A stretch of DNA of 48,949 nt from JBBRCE01 sp038205115 (GCA_038205115.1 JBBRCE010000037.1:1-48949), one strand, 5' to 3'. Shown: positions 1-8,627, counted from the first letter of the stretch. Notes: generated by a model from the letters alone, not told the origin. Made by a program: numbers and translations.

Positions 1-141
1 AACCCGCGCCGACGCTGTTGATCGACAATTCGGCCTAACACCCTGCCGCGTCTCTGGCCAGCAACCCTCTCACACACTTCCCCGCGCTACCGCTCCGCGC
101 CCACAGCAAATAACCTACATTTCAGCCCGTGAACGGTTACG
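1..141. repeat. Terminal inverted repeat, left copy
   Basis: These 141 bases are the exact reverse complement of the last 141 bases of the window; base 142 is the first mismatch. Reading out of the window, the repeat begins CGTAACCGTTCACGGG. A GTAA tip is typical of IS66-family insertion sequences, but no transposase is visible, so the family is a guess. A perfect match of exactly 141 nt is also what a de Bruijn assembler using k=141 leaves when a contig stops at a repeat. The likely reading is that a copy of a multi-copy element starts at about base 140 and extends leftward out of the window. It truncates the neighbouring leftward gene. Confidence 0.9.
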
Positions 142-586
142 AAAAATCGTCCTGGTGGACGACCTGCAACAAGTCGCCGGCGATTTGTTCCGCCTGGGCA
201 ACGATCGGCGCCGCATTGCGACTCGCCATGGCAACTTGAAAGGCATCGCGATGATGCTCGATTGTCAAAGCCAGTCGTAAGCCCGCATCGCAATGGCCGG
301 CGGCCAGTGAAGCGCGCATCGCCTGGTCGAATCGCTCGCGATCTTCCGCGCGTAAATACAGGTGCCGCACATTGCGTTGCTCAAGCACGTGATCGCCGGC
401 CAGCGACGTTGCGGTTTTTGCCGCGCGATAAAGCAGCTTGCGCCCACTGGCGGCGTCTTGCACAAAAAGATCGCACTGCAACTCCGGCAGACCGGCCAAA
501 ACGGCGAGCGGTACCGCAAAAAAATGACGGTCAGCGCCGGCGGCTGCTTGATGAGCGGGTAGCGATTCGACAACAGCATATGCCAT
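137..586 (-). pseudogene. Truncated N-terminal part of a probable HD-GYP-type c-di-GMP phosphodiesterase
   Basis: This 149-residue leftward reading frame is open until a TAA that lies inside the terminal repeat (its GTAAC tip). It therefore ends because the repeat interrupts it. The sequence resembles the N-terminal domain found before HD-GYP catalytic domains in planctomycetes: an opening strand (VPLAVLAGL), then DLFVQDAASGRKLLYRAA, then an LYLRAEDRERF helix. The HD-GYP domain itself would lie beyond the repeat and is not visible. The ATG at 586 (MAYAVVESL) was chosen because the upstream extension (to 634) looks non-coding; no ribosome-binding site is apparent. The domain call rests on pattern similarity only and could be another regulatory N-terminal domain. 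Confidence 0.5.
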
Positions 587-1003
587 ACGTGGGCCATTTT
601 TAACGCATTTTTGGGTACGAATTCGCCCGCCCAAATATATGCGTTACAATCGTGCGGTTGCCGTCAATTTGACGTCCCCTCACTTTGGATTCTCGACAAT
701 TTCTGTCGAATTTAACGATTATCCGCGGCAAGCCCTGCTCGGCGCCGTCAATCCAATCAACGGATTTGCAGCCGACAGGCGTTGCGACACAGCGTGTGCA
801 TGTGGAGGAGAGCGTCAGCGCAGTGTACGGGGCGTGAAGCACTGCGTGCACTTTTCAAACCGGCGGTGATACCTTGCGTGGTCGGCTGCCTGAAAATCGG
901 CGACCGTCCAGACATTCGACGAACGGAAATCGACGGACGAAGTTGCGCTCGTTCGATTGTCGGACGAAACGAAATATCACTGCCGACCGTGGCAGTTCCA
1001 AAA
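587..1003. other. Gene-free stretch
   Basis: About 415 bases separate the truncated leftward gene from the SOUL gene. Short overlapping open frames exist on both strands, but none has a family-like sequence, a signal peptide or a consistent start. I see no RNA gene. Sequence just upstream of the truncated gene (630-690) contains an AT-rich stretch that could hold its promoter. Confidence 0.5.
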
Positions 1004-1678
1004 CTACTTAGCCGTACTGCCTTTATCCGTGCCGCCTTGATCCGTACGATCGGCGGGCCGCGTTTTTGCTGCCTTGACGGGAATCTGTATCTCAAAGAAG
1101 TTTTTGTCGCGGGGTACAAACGGACTGTTGTAGCCCATCAGTCGTAGGGGGCCGTCCGGAACATAGTCTTCTTTCTTTTCTTCCAGCCATTTCACCAACT
1201 TACCGCGCGCCGCGTCGATGGATGTCGTCGTCGATTCTCCTCGGCAGCCAATGCTCACGACCGTCATCGCTGGTACGTCAGTCACTTCGACGCGTCCTTG
1301 CTTGCCAGCGGTCCCTTGGTCGACACGTTCGTAGAGAAACGCCATCGACTTCTGCTTATTCTTGGCAATCATTGGATCGCCGTATTCCATTTCAACCGGC
1401 GCGGTCATGGCAACTTTGTTCTGTTGAATATGCTGAAACAACGTCCAAAATTCCGCGATGCCGGATGTCGCTGCCTTGCGATACGCCGGATATTGTTTGA
1501 CTTCGATCCGGTCGACTGCCGTGTACGCAGGAAATCCCTTGGGCATTTCCGCTTCTTTGATCGGCTGGAATTCCTCTGCCAGGGCCGACTGACTTCCGGC
1601 AAGCTGCATGGCAAGAAGTAGCATTGCGGCACTGCCACAAAAACGGAAAACCGGAAACAGATTCTTAAATCGTCCCAT
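1004..1678 (-). CDS. Secreted SOUL-family (heme-binding) protein
   Basis: A protein of about 224 residues. It opens with a signal peptide: basic MGRFKNLF, a hydrophobic stretch ending AMLLLAMQLAGSQSALA, then EEFQPIKEAEMP. The mature part has SOUL/HBP hallmarks: YTAVDRIEVKQYPAYRKA near residue 55, NKVAMTAPVEM near residue 85, a central VDVPAMTVVSIG-like strand, and a closing LMGYNSPFVP...NFFEIQIPV. SOUL proteins bind heme or other tetrapyrroles in eukaryotes; bacterial members are mostly uncharacterised, so heme binding is an inference. The C-terminus ends in a short charged, low-complexity tail. The downstream ATG (MGRFKNLF) was preferred over the one 18 bases upstream because it gives a standard signal peptide. 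It appears to stand alone. Confidence 0.85.
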   Translation of the reverse strand: MGRFKNLFPVFRFCGSAAMLLLAMQLAGSQSALAEEFQPIKEAEMPKGFPAYTAVDRIEVKQYPAYRKAATSGIAEFWTLFQHIQQNKVAMTAPVEMEYGDPMIAKNKQKSMAFLYERVDQGTAGKQGRVEVTDVPAMTVVSIGCRGESTTTSIDAARGKLVKWLEEKKEDYVPDGPLRLMGYNSPFVPRDKNFFEIQIPVKAAKTRPADRTDQGGTDKGSTAK

Positions 1679-2344
1679 AGATCTCTCGCTGCCCAATCGC
1701 TGGGGCTGTTCGCTCGCAGACTCAGGTCGAGCTTTCAGCCGATCGTTTTTGATCGAATACGAACGCTCATCTCGTCTGGATCGCCTGTCCGCAGGTCGTG
1801 GATCGACTCCGCGATTTTGTCGCTGACAAATGATTGATGAAGTCTGCTGACCGCGTGGGCGGTTTACTTCCTCAGCACCGCGACGTACTCACCCGCGACC
1901 ATCGTCAGCATGCAGCCGCAATTGTAACGACCATGACCGCGCAGCCATAGTTGAAGATCAACAGTACCGTGCAGCCCCGATGACGCTGGTTCTCGAACTT
2001 TCACCAACGAGAATTCCAAAACTCGACATCGACGCAGCCAAAGTCCAATCAGGATCGCTTCGTCTCGCTCCAAAGTCCTTCGAAAAACGTGCAGAAGTCG
2101 AGAGGTGCCGGCAGCCACCGCGCGGCTGCACTTCGATATCTTAATCTCAGGCTTGCTCAAGTGCGTTGCTGCGACCCGCGCCGACGGTACTGAACCCGGC
2201 CATTCCATGGCGAGCAGCGACCGCCACCGCTGGAAAACCTAACGATTTGGAGTCGGGGCCCGCGGGTTTCGGTAAGGAAAGAAAAACGGTCATGGCAGGC
2301 GACGTTGCACCGACCATGACCACGTTCGACTTCTGCACAAACGA
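1679..2344. other. Gene-free stretch
   Basis: About 665 bases between the SOUL and fasciclin genes. A leftward open frame (1864-2208) exists, but its predicted protein is unlike any family I know and lacks a signal peptide or convincing start, so I do not call it. No obvious RNA, terminator or repeat was found. Confidence 0.5.
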
Positions 2345-2884
2345 CTACTTGGGCATCAGAACAGTATCGATGACGTGAATTACGCCGTTGCTGCATTCGA
2401 TGTCTGCCTTGGTCACTTTGGCGTCGTTGACCTTAACGCCATCTTTCGCGGCGATCGTCACCATTTCACCCTGAACGGTCTTGGCAGACTTCATCTTCAT
2501 CACGTCAGCCGCCTTCACCTTGCCGGCGACCACATGATAAGTCAGAATCGCGGTCAACTTCGCTTTGTTCTCCGGTTTGAGCAGCATATCGACCGTTCCG
2601 GCCGGCAGCTTTGCAAAAGCTTCGTCCGTTGGGGCGAAGACCGTGAATGGCCCCTTGCCCTTCAAGGTCTCGACCAGTCCGGCCGCTTTCAAGGCGGTGG
2701 CGAGCGTCTTGAATGATCCGGCCTTCACCGCCGTATCAACAATGTCCATGCTCGCTTCCGTGCTATAGGCAACGGTGCGAAACGAATTTTCAGCATTCTT
2801 TTCAACTGCCGTCGCAACGGACGATGAAGCCTGTAGCGTGGCCGCCACGCCTAATGCGAGGGCAATTCCAAAACGACACATCAT
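2345..2884 (-). CDS. Secreted fasciclin (FAS1) domain protein
   Basis: 179 residues, with a signal peptide (MMCRFGIALALGVAATLQASSSVATA) followed by one FAS1 domain over roughly residues 45-179. Both FAS1 conserved blocks are visible: H1-like GPFTVFAPTDEAFAKLP near residue 82 and H2-like NGVIHVIDTVLMP at the C-terminus, with LTYHVVAGKV between them. FAS1 domains act in adhesion or in binding to extracellular matrix; in bacteria they are often secreted single-domain proteins like this one. Either of the first two Met codons could be the start. The gene is monocistronic in this view, with long gene-free stretches on both sides. Confidence 0.92.
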   Translation of the reverse strand: MMCRFGIALALGVAATLQASSSVATAVEKNAENSFRTVAYSTEASMDIVDTAVKAGSFKTLATALKAAGLVETLKGKGPFTVFAPTDEAFAKLPAGTVDMLLKPENKAKLTAILTYHVVAGKVKAADVMKMKSAKTVQGEMVTIAAKDGVKVNDAKVTKADIECSNGVIHVIDTVLMPK

Positions 2885-3283
2885 GACGCACTCCTTGTCA
2901 AACCAGAATCCAGGAAAGAAAACAACGATCCATCGGCACGAAAACCTCTGGATCGTTCATCGTTTGAACTGCGTCTCCCGCAAAGACTTAACCGGAAATC
3001 TCCGTTATTCCTAAACAAACCCGCCACGAGATTTCAAAATCCACACAGCTCTAACCACGAATCGTGAATTCGCCGACGGCCATGAGTCGCGCGGTTTTCG
3101 CGCCGTTGACTTTTCGTGCGAATAGAGTATACTAATGTACATATATCTCGCGGGCGGAAACTCTGCCCAACGCGGGACAACGGATTTGAGGCCAACCCAG
3201 GGCTCTGACAACTCAGCGTGCAAAGGCAGGCATAACACCCGAGCGGAAAAATCGAGTTCAAAGCATTCAGGCGTACGGCTCTC

Positions 3284-3330
3284 GACTCTCCCTGCGCCCC
3301 GGTACTCCGGGGAGAAGGGCCGGGGATGAG
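3284..3330. repeat. Dispersed GC-rich hairpin repeat (REP-like)
   Basis: A CTCTCCCTGCGCCCCGG...GGGGAGAAGGGCCGGGG-type stretch contains the perfect hairpin CCCCGG-TACT-CCGGGG at 3297-3312. It resembles a CTCTCCC/GGGAGAGGGCCGGGG-like sequence that I recall as scattered through planctomycete genomes; this is from memory, not a search. It follows no gene directly, so a terminator role is unlikely. Confidence 0.4.
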
Positions 3331-3602
3331 CGGCCGAGTTGACGATCTGTCAATTCGCGTGCGTTGTTAAACGAAACGTACGAACGAAATTTTCCTTCGG
3401 CAAGAGGCCTGTGTTTGCATGAGACTGGTGGCAAGGGACGTTGTGCGGATGGTTTGCTTAGACAAAATTAGGTTTGCCAGTGCGCTGGCCAATCGAAATC
3501 GAACCGACGCGTGGCCGCAGTAAATAGCCGAATCCCCGTTGCAGCTCTTTGACAACTTAACCGGCGGTCGCCTGCGCCCAAGCAGCCTGGCGACCGCTCA
3601 CA

Positions 3603-3868
3603 CACTCCGATTTGCAAAAATGCGATTCGGCGCGTAGCGCTTTGCGCTTGCGCGCCGGGGGCAGGAAAATTCGCAGCTTGCCCAATTCGTAGCCGACGCA
3701 GCCTGCGTCGGTGAATTCACCGGATCGCGCTGAAAAGCGCGTTTAACTGTGGGCGGTGAACGGCAAGCCAGCGGCGATTCTTCCTCAACTCAGCCGACGC
3801 TGGCAGCGTCGCCAACGACTGAGTCTCACGGCACGCGCGGCGAAAAAGCAGCATCGCAAATCGGAGTG
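3603..3868. repeat. Possible MITE-like element with 13-bp inverted ends and internal hairpins
   Basis: CACTCCGATTTGC at 3603-3615 is matched by its reverse complement GCAAATCGGAGTG at 3856-3868. Between them lie two smaller palindromes: CCGACGCAG-C-CTGCGTCGG (3693-3711) and GACGCT-GGC-AGCGTC (3795-3809). The second motif type (CCGACGC/GCGTCGG) recurs between rpsP and ffh. No target-site duplication was identified. Confidence 0.4.
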
Positions 3869-4117
3869 ACGAGCCCACGGTCCGCGCCGAAGACCTGAAA
3901 AAAGTGCGTCGGCCAGACCTTCTGTCCTCACTGTCCACGGCGATTATCGAGGTCAAAATCGTTGCCAAGTCGTTACGCTGTTGAACTTTGCATGCCAGGC
4001 ACGGAGCGAATTTGCGAAAAACTTATTTTTCAATCCCTTCGTCCCTTTCGCCCCTCGCTTTCCCCATTCGCCCCTCTCCGTCCCCTTCGCCCCACTTGCC
4101 CCCGGCGTGCGGTGCGT

Positions 4118-4921
4118 TTAATACGGAGGCTGCTTGATCAGCCAATCGACATAGCCTGCCAGTTCTTTGTGCGGGTCGCCCGGCAAGCGGCGAATGTAAA
4201 GCGACAGCGGCTGCGTGTTGTCTTTGCTGACGGTTTTGAGATAGTTTTGCAACAGCTCACGATGCGCGGCGTCGGTCTCCAGCAGCCAATGCGCCCACGA
4301 CCAAGCTTCATCGTAATCGGCTTGCTGCATAGCGCCGGCCGAAGCGAACCGTTCCATCCGCCGCATGTCTGGCAGCCATTTGCCTTGGCGATGAAGCTCG
4401 GCCAATTCTTCCAAGTTGGGCCGATTGAATCCGCGATGGCCGCGCGGCACTTCGAAATATTCCGCCAAGCCTTCGTCGAGCCACAGCGGCAAGTTGTTGG
4501 TCATCGAATGCATATAGCCGTGGGCGACTTCGTGCCGCAGGTCTTCGCCCACGTGATCGCCCCAGTAGGCGTATACCGCCAGACGCGTATCGGTTTCGAC
4601 AAAAAATGCACGGCGGTTTGGAAACTGCGGAAACTTGGTTTTAATGAACGTGTTGAATTGCTCCGACGTCTGAAACAAGTACACGTGAATCGGTTCTTGC
4701 GACGGCTGCAAACCCAGCCGGTTGCAAATGTCGTCGCGCAGCGCGGTCAGTTCATCCAGCAAGCGATGCTGGTTCGGTAGGTCGAAGTTGGTATGTATGA
4801 CCAATTGCCCACGATTGTCGACGCGATCGGCCGGCAAACTTGGCGACGCCGTTTTGACTGCGGCGCAAGACGCCAGGCAGCAAACCGTTACCGCCAGGGC
4901 AATCTTGAAACTGAGTTCCAT
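4118..4921 (-). CDS. Lipoprotein metallopeptidase-like protein (DUF1570-type, HExxH)
   Basis: 267 residues starting at MELSFKIALAVTVCCLASC, a lipoprotein signal whose lipobox (LASC) predicts acylation at Cys19. The mature part contains a zinc-peptidase core: HEVAHGYMH (HExxH) followed about 20 residues later by DEGLAEYFE, whose Glu would be the third zinc ligand as in gluzincins. This arrangement matches the DUF1570/peptidase-MA-like families common in planctomycetes. A preceding TSEQFNTFIK and VYAYWGDHVG block also fits. The open frame continues 39 codons upstream of the chosen ATG, but only this start places the signal peptide at the N-terminus. Substrate is unknown; it probably acts at the outer face of a membrane. 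It is divergent from the downstream deacetylase-like gene. Confidence 0.8.
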   Translation of the reverse strand: MELSFKIALAVTVCCLASCAAVKTASPSLPADRVDNRGQLVIHTNFDLPNQHRLLDELTALRDDICNRLGLQPSQEPIHVYLFQTSEQFNTFIKTKFPQFPNRRAFFVETDTRLAVYAYWGDHVGEDLRHEVAHGYMHSMTNNLPLWLDEGLAEYFEVPRGHRGFNRPNLEELAELHRQGKWLPDMRRMERFASAGAMQQADYDEAWSWAHWLLETDAAHRELLQNYLKTVSKDNTQPLSLYIRRLPGDPHKELAGYVDWLIKQPPY

Positions 4922-5122
4922 CCAAATCTCGGGCTGCAGGCATTCGGTCCGTCGTAGCGGGCCGATTGTAGGCAGCAACCGGCGGACGGTGAAGGCCAAT
5001 CGCCGTGCTAGCGACGTGCGATTCGCCGCGCGGTGCAAGCTGTGCGGGAGCGCTGCCCGTGGTAAAATTCGCAGCGGAACGTTTTTCGACCACCACTGAG
5101 TTCACCTCCGGCCGACGATCGC

Positions 5123-6061
5123 ATGACGCTGCTTTATTACTCGCCCAAATTTCTGGAACATCAAACCGGCACGCACCCCGAGCGACCGGCACGCGTGCAG
5201 CAAGCGTTTCGGCAACTTGAGCGCAGCGGGCTGGAAAAACAGTGCCTGCGGCCGCAGTGGTCGGCCGGCACGCGCCAGCAGTTGCAGCGTGTGCATTCGG
5301 CCGCGTACATCGAGCGATTGGCGGAATTCGCCAGCGATGGCGGAGGACGAATCGAGGTCGATACCGTGGTTTCGCCGGAATCGTTCGAAGTGGCTTGTTT
5401 GGCGGCGGGAGCGGCCTGCGATGCGGTGGATCGAGTGTTGCAAGGCGAGCGAAAGTCGGCCTTTTGCTTGTTGCGACCGCCCGGCCATCACGCCTTGCCG
5501 GACGATGCGATGGGCTTTTGCCTGCTGAATAATGTGGCCATTGCCGCGCGGCAGGCGCTCGACCAAGGCCAACTAGATCGCGTGCTGATCGTCGACTGGG
5601 ATGTCCATCACGGCAACGGCACACAAGATGCCTTTTATGCCGAAGAACGCGTGGGATTTTTGTCGATTCACCGTTGGCCGTTTTATCCTGGCACAGGCGA
5701 AGCTCACGAAACTGGCACTGGCGCGGCGCTAGGCACAACGGTGAACTTGCCGATGGACTTCGGCACGCCGCGCGCCATGTTCTTGGCCCAGTTCTGCGCG
5801 GCGATTGAATCGCTCGCGGCCAAAATCAAACCGCAACTCGTGCTCATCAGCGCCGGCTTTGACGCCCATCGCGACGATCCGGTGGGCTCGCTCGGGCTGG
5901 AGATCGAAGACTTCCAGACACTGACCAAAATGGTGTTGGACGTGGCCAACGCGCACGCCGGCGGTCGAGTGGTTAGCTTGCTGGAAGGCGGCTACAACCC
6001 CGGCATCTTGGCCGGTTGTGTAGAAACGCACGTCCGCGAACTGCTCGACCACGACACGTAA
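5123..6061 (+). CDS. Histone deacetylase / AcuC-like zinc deacylase
   Basis: 312 residues, full length for the bacterial class II-like arginase-fold deacetylases (AcuC, HDAH, acetylpolyamine amidohydrolases). Signature residues are all present: HPERPARV near residue 18, PPGHHA (His122-His123, active-site pair), the DWDVHHGNG block (Asp160 and His162 as zinc ligands), SAGFDAH (Asp247, third zinc ligand) and LEGGY (Tyr291, transition-state Tyr). It probably removes acetyl or acyl groups from lysine, polyamines or small molecules in the cytoplasm; substrate cannot be told from sequence. The start ATG follows a short TAAAAT-like AT patch at about 5064. The gene stands alone, with the OmpA lipoprotein 200 bases downstream on the same strand. 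Confidence 0.92.
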   Translation: MTLLYYSPKFLEHQTGTHPERPARVQQAFRQLERSGLEKQCLRPQWSAGTRQQLQRVHSAAYIERLAEFASDGGGRIEVDTVVSPESFEVACLAAGAACDAVDRVLQGERKSAFCLLRPPGHHALPDDAMGFCLLNNVAIAARQALDQGQLDRVLIVDWDVHHGNGTQDAFYAEERVGFLSIHRWPFYPGTGEAHETGTGAALGTTVNLPMDFGTPRAMFLAQFCAAIESLAAKIKPQLVLISAGFDAHRDDPVGSLGLEIEDFQTLTKMVLDVANAHAGGRVVSLLEGGYNPGILAGCVETHVRELLDHDT

Positions 6062-6260
6062 ACGTGAGTTCGCCCTGGACTGGGTTGCGCCACATTCCGC
6101 TGATGCATTTCGTCGATCGGCCGGGTCGCGGTGCTGGCGGCTAGAAATTTGGACGCGATCGGCCTTGCCGCGTTTTGCCGGCTATGCTAACGTCCCGCCC
6201 CGATACCTGCGCAGGGTCGTCGGAGTGGTGTCGGTTTTGTACCTTTTGGGAGTTCCGGTC

Positions 6261-7118
6261 ATGCGAATCGCCCCGCGTTCTGGCGAATCGCTCGCTTGCT
6301 TCGCATTCGCCGCCCTGTTGGCGCCGCTGGCGTTGGGCTGCGCAAGTACCAAAACGAGTCCGAGCGTGGTACAGGGTCAACTCACCACGCTGCAGCAGCA
6401 GCATGCATCACTTAACGCTAAGAGCCAGGAAATTCTCGCCCGCGCCAATACGCTGGATCAATCGAATCAAGAGCTCGAAACACTGGTCGCGCAGTCCAAG
6501 CAGCAAAAGACGCTGGCCGACGAGCAATTGGCCGCCGTACGCGAACAGCTTGCCAGTGTCACCCAGCAACTGGCGCAGACCAAGGGCGACCGCGATGCCA
6601 TCGAAAAAAAGGCCCAACAAATTGCCGCCACGGCGCGCAAGCGAATCAGCGCCTCGATCGCCGCCAACAGCAGCCTCAGCAAAGGCTTGCCCAACATCAC
6701 CATCCCGGGCATTGAAACGCGGATGGACGGCGACGTGGTCCGTGTGGAATTGCCCACCGATCGCATCTTCGAAGGCGCCACCGCACAATTCCAGCAGGCC
6801 GGACCGCTGCTACTGGAAAACGTAGCCGGCGAAATTCTGCGGGCATACCCCGAACAAGTCATTGGCATCGAAGGCCACACCGATTCGGACAACATGGTCA
6901 ACGGGCAGATGATCAACAATCATCAACTGTCCACCGCGCGCGCGGCCGCGGTGTTCGATTATCTAACCGTCCGCAGCCGCATTCCGCCGCAACAGTTGTT
7001 TGTCGTCGGCCACGGCGCCAACCACCCGGTCGTATCCAACGCCACGCCGGCCGGCAAGGCCCGCAATCGCCGCATCGAACTGGTCATCTATCCCGACAAA
7101 GTCGGCCAATCGCCGTAG
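6261..7118 (+). CDS. OmpA/MotB-domain peptidoglycan-associated lipoprotein
   Basis: 285 residues. A lipoprotein signal (LLAPLALGC, Cys27 acylated) is followed by a Gln-rich coiled coil of about 100 residues (TLQQQHASLNAKSQEILARAN and onward), then an OmpA C-like domain over about residues 150-280. The domain carries the peptidoglycan-binding signature IGIEGHTDSDN...LSTARAAAVFDYL and ends with NRRIELVIYP. It should anchor an outer envelope layer to peptidoglycan, as Pal does. The frame extends 32 codons upstream, but the ATG at 6261 is the one that begins the signal peptide. The coiled coil resembles that of other planctomycete OmpA proteins and may mediate oligomerisation. Confidence 0.9.
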   Translation: MRIAPRSGESLACFAFAALLAPLALGCASTKTSPSVVQGQLTTLQQQHASLNAKSQEILARANTLDQSNQELETLVAQSKQQKTLADEQLAAVREQLASVTQQLAQTKGDRDAIEKKAQQIAATARKRISASIAANSSLSKGLPNITIPGIETRMDGDVVRVELPTDRIFEGATAQFQQAGPLLLENVAGEILRAYPEQVIGIEGHTDSDNMVNGQMINNHQLSTARAAAVFDYLTVRSRIPPQQLFVVGHGANHPVVSNATPAGKARNRRIELVIYPDKVGQSP

Positions 7119-7222
7119 CGTTTTTTTACGCTGGTAGTTTGAATCGATAAAAATTCACTTCACGCGCTGTGGGATTCAGTTCGTTTACAGGAGCGCGGCG
7201 GGACGTTGAGCGAGCGGCGAAG

Positions 7223-7927
7223 TTACTTGCCGTGGACGGTTTTCCAGGCGAGCGATTGCAGTTCGCGGGACTGTTCGGCGGACAGGTTGGCGATCTTGCC
7301 GGGCAAGCCCTCGGGGCTCTTGTCAAAGAGTGTGGCATAGAAGACGCAGGCGGATAAGTACGTGCCGGTGGCGCTGGGATGGTGTTTGTCTTTGTCGTGC
7401 AGCATGAGTTGTTTGTCGTCTGCCTGCGCGGCTTGCCAGGCGTCGCCGACCGGCGCGAGCTGAGCCTTGAGTTCGCCGGCCAGGTCTTGATACGCCTTGC
7501 TGATGCCGGCCTGATCTTCGGGCTTGGTAAGATCGGACCAGGTCATGTAGAGCAGCGTTTTTGCACCTTGGGTTTTGATGGCGGAATCGAACTTCTTGGC
7601 GAAGGCAAACATCGACTCGCGATTTTTCAACGGATATTGGCTGTTCTCTTGCAACACGACGTAGGCCCAGTGGCGCGATTGAATCTTGCGCAGCGCCTTG
7701 CCGTCGGCCCAATGCTTTTCGAGCGTGTAGCCGCCGGGCGTTTCGCGCTCGAGCTTGAGCTTGGGCTGGCCGCCCGCCTTGGCCAGTTCGTCGAGCATCT
7801 TGGGCAGATCATGGACATAGGTGAAACTGTTGCCGATGAACAACACCTGAATTTCGTCCGCGGCTCGCGCGCCCGTGGTCAGGCCGAAGAGCAGCAGGCA
7901 GATCGCGAGCGAGCGAAGTTGCGGCAT
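7223..7927 (-). CDS. Secreted SGNH/GDSL-type hydrolase
   Basis: 234 residues with a signal peptide (MPQLRSLAICLLLFGLTTGARA) ahead of IQVLFIGNSFTYVHDLP. GNS places the nucleophile Ser34 in the SGNH block I. Near the end, DKHHPSATGTYL supplies the block V D-x-x-H pair (about Asp180 and His183). The middle (WAYVVLQENSQYP) contains a block III-like Asn. Family members are esterases, or deacetylases acting on carbohydrate. This one resembles the DUF4886-like SGNH group, and its substrate is unknown. It is convergent with the OmpA gene, with about 100 bases between stop codons. Confidence 0.85.
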   Translation of the reverse strand: MPQLRSLAICLLLFGLTTGARAADEIQVLFIGNSFTYVHDLPKMLDELAKAGGQPKLKLERETPGGYTLEKHWADGKALRKIQSRHWAYVVLQENSQYPLKNRESMFAFAKKFDSAIKTQGAKTLLYMTWSDLTKPEDQAGISKAYQDLAGELKAQLAPVGDAWQAAQADDKQLMLHDKDKHHPSATGTYLSACVFYATLFDKSPEGLPGKIANLSAEQSRELQSLAWKTVHGK

Positions 7928-8244
7928 GGCGAATTCCCAATGAAATTTTTAAGCTGACGGATGGTCAGAACGCGGCGAGACGGATGGTCAGAACGCGGCG
8001 AAGCGCTGGCTTGTCTGCCGGTATTGCGCGGCGCTTCTGTCCATGGTAGAGCAGCCCACGACGATCGAACAGTGCCGCGGCGTGGCGGGTCCGAAATGTC
8101 GGAGGGCGCGTTGTCGCGTGTGCGGCCGGTGGATTATAATCCGGCGGATGCACCCAGCCGCCTTGCCTTTCGTTTGGATGGCAAGGCGGTTTCGTTTGCG
8201 TTTTGCCGCAATCGCCAATCCGTTCATTCGCTCGAAAGTATTTC
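7928..8244. other. Intergenic region with perfect 12-bp palindrome
   Basis: About 315 bases between two divergent genes. It contains the perfect palindrome GGATTATAATCC at 8131-8142, which embeds TATAAT on both strands and could be a -10 element or an operator. A short direct repeat, GACGGATGGTCAGAACGCGGC, is only partly shown here: the 18-nt core CGGATGGTCAGAACGCGG occurs near 7957 and again near 7980. No coding sequence was recognised. Confidence 0.4.
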
Positions 8245-8577
8245 ATGCACGCCCATCCGCTCAAGCTCGAACGCCGCGAGAACAATCGGCTGGCGATTCA
8301 ATGGAGCGACGGCCAATTGCGGGTCTATTCGGCCAACGAACTGCGCGAGGCCTGCCCTTGCGCAACGTGTCGCGAAAAGCGGGCCGCGCCGGCGCCGCCA
8401 CCGAATCCGCTGGCGGTGCTCTCCGCTGCCGAAGCGCGGCCGGTGACCATTCAAAGCATGTCGCCGGTTGGGCAGTACGCGTATTCGATCGGTTTCAGCG
8501 ACGGCCACGATACCGGCATTTTTACGCTCGAATATTTGCACGAACTGGGCGACTTGGCGCCTCCGCCCACGCAGTGA
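8245..8577 (+). CDS. DUF971 (GBBH-like N-terminal domain) protein
   Basis: 110 residues, a stand-alone copy of the domain found at the N-terminus of gamma-butyrobetaine hydroxylases and related to proteins near the iron-sulfur carrier ApbC/Mrp. The pattern is clear: LKLERRENNRLAIQWSDG, then LREACPCATCRE (the Cys-x-Cys-x2-Cys zinc-like site), then VGQYAYSIGFSDGHDTGIFTLEYL at the end. In bacteria such single-domain proteins are tied by context to iron-sulfur metabolism, but their role is unproven. The ATG at 8245 was chosen because the family begins with this HPLKLE-type strand. It may be co-transcribed with the downstream deoxyribosyltransferase gene (112 bases away), although a TATAAT lies in the gap. 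Confidence 0.88.
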   Translation: MHAHPLKLERRENNRLAIQWSDGQLRVYSANELREACPCATCREKRAAPAPPPNPLAVLSAAEARPVTIQSMSPVGQYAYSIGFSDGHDTGIFTLEYLHELGDLAPPPTQ

Positions 8578-8621
8578 GTTTTGCGCCGGCGGTGGCCGAT
8601 AGCCAAGCGTCGGCAAAATCG

Positions 8622-8627
8622 TATAAT
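8622..8627 (+). promoter_or_regulatory. Possible -10 element
   Basis: A perfect TATAAT lies 63 bases before the start of the deoxyribosyltransferase gene. No good -35 hexamer is present at 16-18 bases upstream, so this is a weak call. Confidence 0.3.

Larger units (their letters stand above)
2885..4117. other. 1.2-kb gene-free region rich in inverted repeats
   Basis: No open frame here looks like a protein. The stretch holds several short palindromes, listed separately: a CCCCGG/CCGGGG hairpin near 3300, a 13-bp inverted repeat at 3603/3856, and two GACGC-type hairpins between. An AT-rich piece near 3120-3145 (GAATAGAGTATACTAATGTACATATAT) has been noted only in part because it exceeds a safe motif call; it could contain a promoter, but no gene follows. 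The region may be a graveyard of small non-autonomous elements. Confidence 0.5.

Noticed and set aside
1864..2208. A 114-codon leftward frame between SOUL and fasciclin
   Set aside because: No homology-like pattern, no signal peptide, and no convincing start.
7119..7140. AGCGT-TTTTTT-ACGCT hairpin after the OmpA gene
   Set aside because: The stem is only 5 bp and the T-run lies in the loop, so it is too weak to call as a terminator.
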